Origin: Solirubrobacterales bacterium
GTDB lineage: Bacteria; Actinomycetota; Thermoleophilia; Solirubrobacterales; Solirubrobacteraceae
Assembly: GCA_003138355.1 (NCBI GenBank)
Contig: PLFX01000043.1
Location: 117,848 to 181,847, forward strand
Reading direction: 5' to 3'
DNA: 64,000 bases
The first letter of the stretch is position 1. Each line of letters opens with the position of its first letter. The notes beneath the pieces are model-generated. The model was not told where the DNA came from and did not search any database. It saw nothing but the letters and a program-made list of their open reading frames with translations. The position numbers and the translations under genes are program-made. Shown here in pieces: positions 58,104 through 64,000 of the stretch.

Positions 58104-58818
58104 CTACCGCGAGTTCGCCCGCGTCTACGACGCGGTGATGGACGATCCGCGGCCGAAGATCGCGAGGGTGATGTCGCTCGTTGAGCGACATCACCCTCGC
58201 GCGGCTTCCTTGCTCGAGCTTGGGTGCGGTACCGGCACGATCCTCGCCGGCCTCCGCACATTCGAGTCGCTGACCGGCATCGACCGCTCCCCGGACATGC
58301 TCGCCATTGCGCGCGAGAAGGTCCCTCGCGCGCGCCTGGTCGAGGGGGACATCTCGGATTTCGATCTCGGCGAACGGTTCGACGTCGTGATCTGCGTCTT
58401 CGACACGCTCAACCACCTGCCGCGCTTCGAGCTCTGGGAGGCCCTGTTCGCGTGCACCCGCGCGCACCTGCGCGCCGGCGGCCTGTTCATCTTCGACGTC
58501 AACACGGTGACGAAGATCCACGGCCTCGCCGCCTACCCGCCGTTCTTCCTGGAGGCCGGCCCGGTGACCGTTGCGATGAACGTCGACGCGCCCGACGGCA
58601 ATGGGCTGTCGCAGTGGAACATCTGGCTAATCGAACGCCACCGCGATGGCTCGCTGAGCGGGCTCCACGAGCCCGTCTGGGAGCTCGGCGTCGAGCTGGA
58701 AGAGATCGAAAATGGCCTCCCGACGGCCGGTTTCACGGTGCTCGAGACGCTCGATGAACGCGGTGAGCGTCCGAGCGGCGAGTCCGAGCGCGTTCATTTC
58801 GCGACGCGCCCGCGATAG
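58069..58818 (+). CDS. Class I SAM-dependent methyltransferase
   Basis: A 249-residue protein from GTG 58069. Motif I is SLLELGCGTGTILAGLRTFE, then LTGIDRSPDMLAIAREKVPR (acidic residue binding the SAM ribose), ARLVEGDISDFDLGERFDVV (motif II), ICVFDTLNHLPRFELWEALF and AGGLFIFDVNTVTKIHG. The family methylates small molecules or proteins; the substrate is unknown. The start is ambiguous and lies inside the divergent gene at 57717. A perfect 19-bp inverted repeat interrupts the region before motif I (58161-58201), adding the unusual residues KIARVMSLVERHHPRA. Confidence 0.85.
   Translation: MSPIRPKPSEDTYREFARVYDAVMDDPRPKIARVMSLVERHHPRAASLLELGCGTGTILAGLRTFESLTGIDRSPDMLAIAREKVPRARLVEGDISDFDLGERFDVVICVFDTLNHLPRFELWEALFACTRAHLRAGGLFIFDVNTVTKIHGLAAYPPFFLEAGPVTVAMNVDAPDGNGLSQWNIWLIERHRDGSLSGLHEPVWELGVELEEIENGLPTAGFTVLETLDERGERPSGESERVHFATRPR
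58161..58201. repeat. Perfect 19-bp inverted repeat inside the methyltransferase gene
   Basis: CGCGAGGGTGATGTCGCTC (58161-58179) and GAGCGACATCACCCTCGCG (58183-58201) are exact reverse complements separated by three bases. In mRNA it would form a very stable hairpin inside the coding region. A 41-base near-complete palindrome of this kind is unlikely by chance. Confidence 0.9.
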
Positions 58819-58885
58819 CCGGGCGCGTTATCCTCGAGACGACGGACGGGCACTCGACGACGCGCGCGCGGCGCGGGACCGGGGG

Positions 58886-59232
58886 ATGTGGAAGCGAACG
58901 ACTTTGGCGGCGCTCGGCACGGCGGCTGCGCTCACCGGCGCGTCCCTGCTGGGCGTTCCCGCCGCGAGTGCGGGGACGACGCTCTACGTCTCCCCCACCC
59001 CGGCTCGGGTAGCACCGGCTGCGTGCAGGCTGCTCCCTGCGCCCTCCTGGCAACGGTTGGGGCCGCGAGCTCCGGGCAGACGATCGTCTTCCTGGTTGCC
59101 GCCCTCGGATATCTCGCGATCCTTGCCGACGCCACGAGCGCCACGCCGGCCGTGACGGTCGTCGCACTCGTGCTGCAGACGATCCCGATCGCCTTCCTCA
59201 CGCGGCGATCGGTGGGCTCGACGTTTCGCTGA
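58886..59232 (+). pseudogene. Frameshifted N-terminus of a secreted right-handed beta-helix protein
   Basis: ATG 58886 starts a good signal peptide (MWKRTTLAALGTAAALTGAS, then LLGVPAASAGTTLYVSP). After YVSPT the frame is lost, but shifting by one base restores a typical continuation: PGSGSTGCVQAAPCALLATV, GAASSGQTIVFL. GTTLYVSPTGSGSxGC and APCALLA are the usual beginning of parallel beta-helix surface proteins. After TIVFL the sequence becomes a hydrophobic run (TVVALVLQTIPIAFLT) and ends, so the gene is broken or a sequencing error hides a short protein. Confidence 0.65.
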
Positions 59233-59271
59233 AGCCGCGAAACCGCGGGTCAGCTTCAGCGTCGTCAAGCG

Positions 59272-59448
59272 CTAGAGCTGCGCCGCGAAGGTGTAGATCA
59301 CCATCGCGCTGACGACGAGGACGAAAATGCGTAGCGCCCACAGCGCGCGCGTCGCGTTGGCGCTGAGGGGGGCACGCGGGACAGGGTGTTCCTTGTCGGC
59401 GACCAGCTGGTCGCGCTCGAGGTAGGCGATGAGCTCTTCGTCGGTCAT
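59272..59448 (-). CDS. Small single-span membrane protein downstream of Nramp, 58 aa
   Basis: ATG 59448 overlaps the Nramp stop by one base (TGATG). The protein is MTDEELIAYLERDQLVADKE, a short Pro-containing linker, then one membrane helix (ALWALRIFVLVVSAMVIYTF) and AAQL. The acidic N-terminal helix would be cytoplasmic. Translational coupling to the transporter suggests an accessory subunit, but this is inference. It is too small to be annotated easily and is worth noting. Confidence 0.75.
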   Translation of the reverse strand: MTDEELIAYLERDQLVADKEHPVPRAPLSANATRALWALRIFVLVVSAMVIYTFAAQL

Positions 59449-60836
59449 CAGATGAGATGGGTGGTCTGGAGGAAAGAGTCGATGCCGTAGGCGGCGCCGC
59501 AGATCGAGACGAAGGCGACGATCGCGACCGCCACGCGGTTCAACAGGGCGCTGTTGCGCAGGCGGCCCATCAGCTCGCGGTCGTTCGCGAGCATGATCAT
59601 GAAGACGAGCGTCACGGGCAGCAGGACCGTGGCGAGGACGTTCGCGTTGAGCGCGATCGAGAGCAGTGGGGCGCCGGGGATCAGGATGACGCCGGCGGCG
59701 ATCAGGGCGACGGCGGCGGTCGCGCTGTAGAAGAGCGCGGCGCGGCGCGGCGAGTTGTTCAGCGAGCTGCGCACGCCGACCGCTTCCGCTGCGGCGTAGC
59801 CGGTCGAGGCCGAGATGGTGAGGACCGCGACGGCGCCCGCCTCGATCAGGCCGAGCGCGAAGATCGTCGCAACGCCGGGACCGGAAACCGCCCGCAGCGC
59901 GCCAGGGAAGCCGGCGCCGGCGAGGCCCTGGATACTCGCGCCGCCATGGCCGACGAGCGCGGCGCCGGCGATCAGCGCGCCGCAGCCGAAGATTGCGGCG
60001 AGCGTCCCGCCGGTGATCGTGTCGATGCGGCCCTGGGTGAGGTCGCGCGGCGTCAGGCCCTTGTCGGCTGAGGCGCTCTGCTGGAAGAAGACCATCCACG
60101 GCGTGACCGTCGCGCCGATCGTCGAGGCGACGAGCAGCAGCAGGGTGTTGAAGCTGCCGCCCGGGAGCGGTGAGAACGTCCCGATCGATTGCCCGACGGT
60201 GCCCCAGTCGGGCTTGACCATGATCGCCGCCACGAGGAAGAGCCCGTTGAAGATCGCGAGGCCGAGCGCGACCCGCTCCCAACGCCAGTAGCGCCCGCCC
60301 GAGAGCGTGAAGACGACGAGCACGACGCCGAGCGCGGCGGCGATGGGGGCGCCGAGGTGGAAGTAGGCGAGGCCGATGCGGATCGCGACGAACTCGGCGA
60401 CGAGCGTCACGAGGTTCGTGAACAGCAGGTCGGTCGCGGCGAACCAGCCCCACACGGGACCGAAGCGCTGCAGCACGAGCGCGCCGTAGCCGCGGTGCGT
60501 GACGGCGCCGACGCGCATGCACATCTCCTGGCAGACGATCGCCATCATGAAGGTGACGACGATGAACGGGAGGAAGAAGCCGAGGCCGTAGGTCGCGCCC
60601 GTCGTCGCGTAGGAGATCATGCTCGGGCCGTCGTTCTCGCCGAGCATCGCGAGGATGCCGGGACCCACCAGGAGCCAGAGCAGGTACCAGCGGCGGTTGT
60701 GCTCGCGCGCGCGGTACACGCGAGAGCGGTCGCGCGAGCGTGCCGCGTCCTCCGGCGTCAGCAGGCCGGGGAGCGCGACGGCGTCCGCCGGCGGCAGCAG
60801 GCCGGGGAGTGCGACGGCGTCCGCCGGCGGCTTCAC
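59448..60836 (-). CDS. Nramp-family divalent metal ion transporter
   Basis: A 462-residue transporter with about 11 membrane helices. The N-terminus carries two copies of a 12-residue repeat (PPADAVALPGLL, residues 3-26). TM1 reads LVGPGILAMLGENDGPSMIS in place of the canonical DPGN, and the TM6 MPH region is replaced by GATVTPWMVFFQQSASAD. It still has clear Nramp topology (RGYGALVLQRFGPVWGWFAA, RWERVALGLAIFNGLFLVAA, STGYAAAEAVGVRSSLNNSP). The changed metal-binding motifs mean manganese/iron specificity cannot be assumed; magnesium or another cation is possible. It overlaps the dtxR gene by four bases and is likely metal-regulated. Confidence 0.9.
   Translation of the reverse strand: MKPPADAVALPGLLPPADAVALPGLLTPEDAARSRDRSRVYRAREHNRRWYLLWLLVGPGILAMLGENDGPSMISYATTGATYGLGFFLPFIVVTFMMAIVCQEMCMRVGAVTHRGYGALVLQRFGPVWGWFAATDLLFTNLVTLVAEFVAIRIGLAYFHLGAPIAAALGVVLVVFTLSGGRYWRWERVALGLAIFNGLFLVAAIMVKPDWGTVGQSIGTFSPLPGGSFNTLLLLVASTIGATVTPWMVFFQQSASADKGLTPRDLTQGRIDTITGGTLAAIFGCGALIAGAALVGHGGASIQGLAGAGFPGALRAVSGPGVATIFALGLIEAGAVAVLTISASTGYAAAEAVGVRSSLNNSPRRAALFYSATAAVALIAAGVILIPGAPLLSIALNANVLATVLLPVTLVFMIMLANDRELMGRLRNSALLNRVAVAIVAFVSICGAAYGIDSFLQTTHLI
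60759..60830. repeat. Two tandem 36-bp repeats at the Nramp N-terminus
   Basis: Two near-identical in-frame 36-base units encode PPADAVALPGLL twice (residues 3-14 and 15-26). A third partial resemblance, TPEDAARS, follows. The repeats lie before the first membrane helix, so copy number could change without destroying the transporter. Confidence 0.85.
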
Positions 60837-61501
60837 GGCGCCTCCCGGTCGAGCTCGACGCGCATCGCGCGCGCGAGCTCACCGCCGATCGTCTGGTCGC
60901 GTTCGCCGAAGCGCAGGAAGAGCGGGCCGCCGAACGGCTGGCGTGAGACGACCTCGAAGCGATCACCAGGCGCGATGCCGCACTCCGCGAGGTAGCGCAG
61001 CATCCCCGGGTCCGAGTCCGAGACGCGCACGAACGTGCCGGCGTCGCCCGGCTCGAGCGATTCGATGGCATGCGTCGTACGTTCGTCGAGCTCGAGCTCG
61101 GCGCTCGGGATCGGGTCGCCGTGCGGATCGATCGTCGGGTTGCCGAGCTTCGCCGCGATCAGCGCCTCGAGCTCCTCGGAGAGGACGTGCTCGAGCACTT
61201 CGGCCTCATCGTGGACACGGTCCCAGGACATCTCGAGCGACTGGGTGAGGAAGAGCTCGAGCAGCCGGTGGTGGCGGACGATCTCGAGCGCGAGACGGCG
61301 CCCCTCCGGCGTGAGGCGCACGCCGCGATAGGGCAGGTGCGTGATCAGCCCGAGCTCGTCGAGCTTGCGCAGCATCGCCGAGACCGAGCCGGCGGTGATG
61401 CCGAGGCGTTCGGCGAGCGCGGTCGTGCTGACCGGCTGCGCAGTGCGGCCCTCGAGCGTGAAGATCGCCTTGGCGTAGTCCTCGACCGCGGCGGTACGCA
61501 T
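60833..61501 (-). CDS. DtxR/MntR-family metal-dependent regulator
   Basis: A 222-residue regulator. Residues 1-60 are a winged helix (AVEDYAKAIFTLEGRTAQPV, LAERLGITAGSVSAMLRKLD), then the dimerisation/metal domain with HHRLLELFLTQSLEMSWDRV, HDEAEVLEHVLSEELEALIA (H-x-x-A-E-x-x-E-H), and a C-terminal FeoA/SH3-like domain (GIAPGDRFEVVSRQPFGGPL). ATG 61501 is preferred to the TTG at 61519. It is the first gene of the operon and overlaps the Nramp start by four bases, implying metal-dependent self-control of uptake. Confidence 0.95.
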   Translation of the reverse strand: MRTAAVEDYAKAIFTLEGRTAQPVSTTALAERLGITAGSVSAMLRKLDELGLITHLPYRGVRLTPEGRRLALEIVRHHRLLELFLTQSLEMSWDRVHDEAEVLEHVLSEELEALIAAKLGNPTIDPHGDPIPSAELELDERTTHAIESLEPGDAGTFVRVSDSDPGMLRYLAECGIAPGDRFEVVSRQPFGGPLFLRFGERDQTIGGELARAMRVELDREAP

Positions 61502-61527
61502 TGAATCTCTTGTGGCCAAGGCAAGAT

Positions 61528-61556
61528 AAGTTATGGTGTGCCAAACTTTTTGTCAA
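61528..61556 (-). promoter_or_regulatory. Promoter of the dtxR-Nramp operon, possible metal-regulator box
   Basis: On the minus strand TTGACA (61551-61556) and TAACTT (61528-61533) are 17 bases apart, an almost ideal vegetative promoter, with the ATG of dtxR 27 bases from the -10. A short palindrome ATAACTTAT (61526-61534) overlaps the -10 and could be a half-site for the regulator. The diverging YgfZ-like gene starts close by and probably shares this region. Confidence 0.7.
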
Positions 61557-61573
61557 GGCAGTATCGTGAATGC

Positions 61574-62482
61574 GTGGCGAGCACCGTCGAGATGAACGCG
61601 GCGGACTACCGAGCGGCAACCGAGGCGGCCGGCTGGGTCGATCACTCCGATCGCGGCAAGCTCGCGCTGAGCGGCGATGAAGCGGTCGCGTTCCTCGATT
61701 CGCTGCTCTCGCAGGACATCGCTGCGATCCCCGTCGGCGGTGGCGCCGACGCCACGCTGCTCGGCCCCAAGGGCCACATGCTCGCCGAGGTGCGGGTCCT
61801 GCGAACCGAGCAGGAGTTGCTGCTCGACTGCGAGCGCGTCGCGTTGCAGGCGCTGTTCGACGCGCTGCGCAACGGCTCGCTCGGGTGGCAGGTGGACCTG
61901 CACAAGCGCACGCTCGAACGCGGGCTGATCTCGGTGGTTGGTCCGCACGCCGCGGGCGCACCGCAGGGGGAGCACGCGCACGCGCTGATCGGCGCCGTGC
62001 GCCACATACGCACCCGGCTCGGCGTCGACTTGCTCTGCGAAACGACTGAGCTGGAGCGCGCCAAGGCCGGCCTCGAGGCGGTCGCGATCGGCGAGGACGC
62101 GTACGAGTGCGTGCGCATCGAGGCCGGGATTCCGCGCTACGGCGTCGAGCTCGACGCCTCGACGATGCCCCAGGAAGCGGGCCTACACGAGCGCGCGGTC
62201 TCGTTCACCAAGGGTTGCTACGTCGGTCAGGAGACCGTCGCGCGCCTGTACTGGAAGGGCAAGCCGAACCGCTACCTGCGGCAGCTGCGCTTCAGCGAGC
62301 CGGTCGCGGCCGGCGCGGAGCTGCTCCTGGGCGGGCGCGACGTCGGCCGGGTCGCAAGCAGCGCCGTCTCCCCCAGGCTCGGGCCGATCGGGTTGGCGAT
62401 CGTGCGCCGCGAGGCACAGGTCGGCGCGCAGCTGCGCGTCGAAGGCAGCGCTACAACGGCCACGGTCGACGAACTTCCGTAA
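61574..62482 (+). CDS. YgfZ/GcvT-like folate-binding protein
   Basis: A 302-residue protein from GTG 61574 (ATG 61592 is equally possible). The start NAADYRAATEAAGWVDHSDR, GKLALSGDEAVAFLDSLLSQ and ADATLLGPKGHMLAEVRVLR match the GcvT fold, and the signature VSFTKGCYVGQETVARLYWK (K-G-C-Y-x-G-Q-E) is that of YgfZ proteins, which bind tetrahydrofolate and take part in iron-sulfur cluster enzyme assembly. It diverges from dtxR with about 70 bases between starts. Not a glycine-cleavage T protein because no GCV genes are present and it is short. Confidence 0.92.
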   Translation: MASTVEMNAADYRAATEAAGWVDHSDRGKLALSGDEAVAFLDSLLSQDIAAIPVGGGADATLLGPKGHMLAEVRVLRTEQELLLDCERVALQALFDALRNGSLGWQVDLHKRTLERGLISVVGPHAAGAPQGEHAHALIGAVRHIRTRLGVDLLCETTELERAKAGLEAVAIGEDAYECVRIEAGIPRYGVELDASTMPQEAGLHERAVSFTKGCYVGQETVARLYWKGKPNRYLRQLRFSEPVAAGAELLLGGRDVGRVASSAVSPRLGPIGLAIVRREAQVGAQLRVEGSATTATVDELP

Positions 62483-62497
62483 AGTTCTGCGCTGCCG

Positions 62498-62836
62498 ATG
62501 TCAGGCCTCGTGCACATACCCTGGTATGCGACCGCCTTCCGCGGCGATCAGCTGCAGGCGGAGCTGACACGCCTCTCCGCGATCGCCACCCAGTACGGAG
62601 CGACGAGCTACAGCCTGCACCGAGGCCGCGATGACCGCTACAAGCTCCTCCAGATCCTCGCGTTCGAGGACCACGCCGACTTCGAGCGCTACTGGTACGG
62701 GCCCGAGATGACCGACATGCGCGCGTACTGCAGCGGCTTCTACCAGGTACCGGTGCTCTACAACTGGTTCGACCTCGTGACCGAGGGCGACCGGCCGGCG
62801 CGCACCGGCGTTCACGCGGAGCCCGTCGAGACCTGA
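62498..62836 (+). CDS. Small ferredoxin-like / ABM-type hypothetical protein, 112 aa
   Basis: A 112-residue protein beginning SGLVHIPWYATAFRGDQLQA, ELTRLSAIATQYGATSYSLH, RGRDDRYKLLQILAFEDHAD and FERYWYGPEMTDMRAYCSGF, YQVPVLYNWFDLVTEGDRPA. It reads as a dimeric alpha-beta barrel, similar in layout to antibiotic biosynthesis monooxygenase-type proteins common in Thermoleophilia. No catalytic residue is assigned. It starts 15 bases after the YgfZ-like gene and may be co-expressed. Confidence 0.8.
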   Translation: MSGLVHIPWYATAFRGDQLQAELTRLSAIATQYGATSYSLHRGRDDRYKLLQILAFEDHADFERYWYGPEMTDMRAYCSGFYQVPVLYNWFDLVTEGDRPARTGVHAEPVET

Positions 62837-62844
62837 GCGCCGCG

Positions 62845-63477
62845 ATGCGACGGCTCGGGCTGGTTCTCGTTGCGCTCGCGGCGGCGCTCACGGCGGTCGC
62901 GAGTACGAGCGCGCTCGCTACCGGCGCCAGCGGGACCACGGGCATGACGGGGCTGACCGTGCCCACCGGTACGACGGGTGTGACGCCGCACGTCGTTGCC
63001 TGTCCCGCCGGTGTGGCAGCGCTGCCGGCAAAGGCCGAATGGGTCTGGAGCGACTACGGCAAGCCGAGCACGAGCGCCGCCAAGGTCAGCTACTCGCAGA
63101 GCGGCGGCAACGGCAGCTGGTCACGTGGCGCTGCGCAGGGCACGATCTGCAGCGAGAGCCAGGGTGGCGGCGAGCCGAAGCGCAGCATCGTGATGAAGGT
63201 GTCAGGGCCGTCGAAGCTCTCGCCGGGGATCAAGCGCTCCGGGCTCCTCGGGATCGGCATCGCGCTCGGCGTGAGCGTGATTAGGAGCGGTGATCCGAGC
63301 GGCTGCGCGGTCGGCTCGACCGGCACCGTGACGCTCTTCGCCAGCTACTACGAAACGCACGTCGACAAGGCGAGCATGCGCTTCGCGGGCGCCTGCGCGA
63401 GCTGGGACGAGAGCTTCAGAAGCCCGGGCCTGCACGTCCTGATCTCGAACAACGGCGCGATGATCCGGCCCGGCTGA
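62845..63477 (+). CDS. Secreted hypothetical protein, 210 aa
   Basis: A signal peptide (RRLGLVLVALAAALTAVAST, cleavage after SALA) is followed by a Thr/Gly-rich linker (ATGASGTTGMTGLTVPTGTT) and a globular part: HVVACPAGVAALPAKAEWVW, SDYGKPSTSAAKVSYSQSGG, GTVTLFASYYETHVDKASMR, FAGACASWDESFRSPGLHVL. Four cysteines could form two disulfides. No family recognised. It starts 8 bases after the previous stop. Confidence 0.75.
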   Translation: MRRLGLVLVALAAALTAVASTSALATGASGTTGMTGLTVPTGTTGVTPHVVACPAGVAALPAKAEWVWSDYGKPSTSAAKVSYSQSGGNGSWSRGAAQGTICSESQGGGEPKRSIVMKVSGPSKLSPGIKRSGLLGIGIALGVSVIRSGDPSGCAVGSTGTVTLFASYYETHVDKASMRFAGACASWDESFRSPGLHVLISNNGAMIRPG

Positions 63478-63483
63478 GGCCGG

Positions 63484-63771
63484 CTACTGCTCGAGCGGCG
63501 CCATCGTCAGACCGGCGGCGCGCAACTGCTCCCAATAGTGCTCGGCGGGCTCGCGGTGCCCGCTCCAGACGAGCGCGAGTCCCGCGTTGTGAATCTCGTT
63601 GGCGAGCGTGTAGCCGCGCTCGAGGCTAACGCCCGGGATCACCCGCGCGAGCGTCGCCGCGACGTGGTCGAACGTGTTGTGGTGGTCGTTGCGCACGATC
63701 ACCTTCCAGGAGCCGCCCGTGCCCGAGCCGGGTCCCGCGCTGCGCGGCCGCTCGAGCGTCTGCGGGCTCAT
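63484..63771 (-). CDS. clpS: ATP-dependent Clp protease adaptor ClpS
   Basis: A 95-residue adaptor that delivers N-end-rule substrates to ClpAP/ClpCP. The N-terminal part is flexible (PQTLERPRSAGPGSGTGGSW), then the core SWKVIVRNDHHNTFDHVAAT (the N-D-H-H/D-x-x-T-F signature), LARVIPGVSLERGYTLANEI, HNAGLALVWSGHREPAEHYW and EQLRAAGLTMAPLEQ. ATG 63771 overlaps the stop of the upstream gene by four bases (ATGA), so clpS is translationally coupled to it. No protease subunit is in the window. Confidence 0.92.
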   Translation of the reverse strand: MSPQTLERPRSAGPGSGTGGSWKVIVRNDHHNTFDHVAATLARVIPGVSLERGYTLANEIHNAGLALVWSGHREPAEHYWEQLRAAGLTMAPLEQ

Positions 63772-64000
63772 CCGTGCCTGGCCCTGTAGCGCGCGAAACC
63801 GTCGTAGTGGTGCTCGAACACTCCGCCCTGCTTGTAGGCGCCGGCCTGCGCGCCGCAATGGGCGTCGATGTCGGCCGCGAGCTCGCTCGTGAACGCTTCG
63901 CGGTCGAGCTCGTGGGCGCGCGCGGCCCAATGATCGAGCGCCGCCTCGAGGCGATCGAGCGACGGCCCGGGATCCGGCACCACGCCGAAATGCGTCAGCG
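63768..64000 (-). CDS. Partial gene upstream of clpS, start outside the window
   Basis: The frame is open to the window edge through HFGVVPDPGPSLDRLEAALD, then HWAARAHELDREAFTSELAA, DIDAHCGAQAGAYKQGGVFE and HHYDGFARYRARHG. GTG 63983 is probably internal because protein-like sequence continues beyond it. The residues are helical with several conserved-looking His/Tyr/Asp. I do not recognise the family. Its stop overlaps the clpS start, so the two form an operon. Confidence 0.6.
   Translation of the reverse strand, partial: LTHFGVVPDPGPSLDRLEAALDHWAARAHELDREAFTSELAADIDAHCGAQAGAYKQGGVFEHHYDGFARYRARHG

Overview
The window is GC-rich, densely packed DNA with frequent 1-17 base overlaps, GTG/TTG starts and several ATGA/TGATG stop-start fusions. 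A complete coenzyme F420 branch (F420 reductase, cofD, cofC, cofE), a DtxR/MntR-type metal regulator, ClpS, TetR/LacI regulators and many small secreted proteins point to an actinobacterium. A soil Thermoleophilia (Solirubrobacterales-like) chromosome is my best inference; no marker gene in the window proves it.

Layout. 1-9.3 kb is a defence-like island: the C-terminal part of a GmrSD/DUF262-DUF1524 restriction protein, two uncharacterised proteins with possible PD-(D/E)XK nuclease motifs, and a 1737-residue P-loop NTPase on the opposite strand, followed by a Pin-type serine recombinase (9.4-10 kb). 10.3-23.6 kb is a chromosomal block: acyl-CoA synthetase, an ABC/FtsX exporter pair, an MFS pump with its TetR repressor and a 34-bp palindromic operator, secreted proteins, hydrolases, a rhamnose-mutarotase-like protein, and a TetR/YceI pair with two palindromes. 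23.6-36 kb is an accessory zone with decayed genes (F420-dependent reductase tail, GNAT tail, McrA-like sulfur-binding domain, MFS fragment), an ECF sigma/anti-sigma pair, and a rolling-circle Rep-like gene beside the 3' end of a tRNA-Trp.

36-40 kb carries a patatin-like lipase, ApbE, a membrane glycosyltransferase and a small protein. 40-48.8 kb is an alpha-galactoside system: a minus-strand operon (LacI, solute-binding protein, two permeases, a YesL-like membrane protein, MsmK/UgpC-type ATPase) diverging from a GH36 alpha-galactosidase, with two identical 12-bp palindromes at the lacI start. 49-54.4 kb has an SDR, two divergent tRNA-Leu genes, an inositol-monophosphatase-family protein and the overlapping F420 operon.

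54.4-57 kb is a second LacI unit with three AACCGGTT-core operators serving an Arg-rich 62-residue protein, the lacI gene itself and an MFS exporter. 57-64 kb holds small proteins, a methyltransferase containing a perfect 19-bp inverted repeat, a frameshifted beta-helix-type gene, a dtxR-Nramp-small membrane protein operon with a recognisable promoter, a YgfZ/GcvT-like protein, and clpS behind an unknown gene running off the window.

The best candidates for something undescribed are the defence cassette at 1-9.3 kb, the LacI unit controlling the Arg-rich small protein, and the non-canonical Nramp operon. All functional statements are based on reading motifs by eye; no database search was run.
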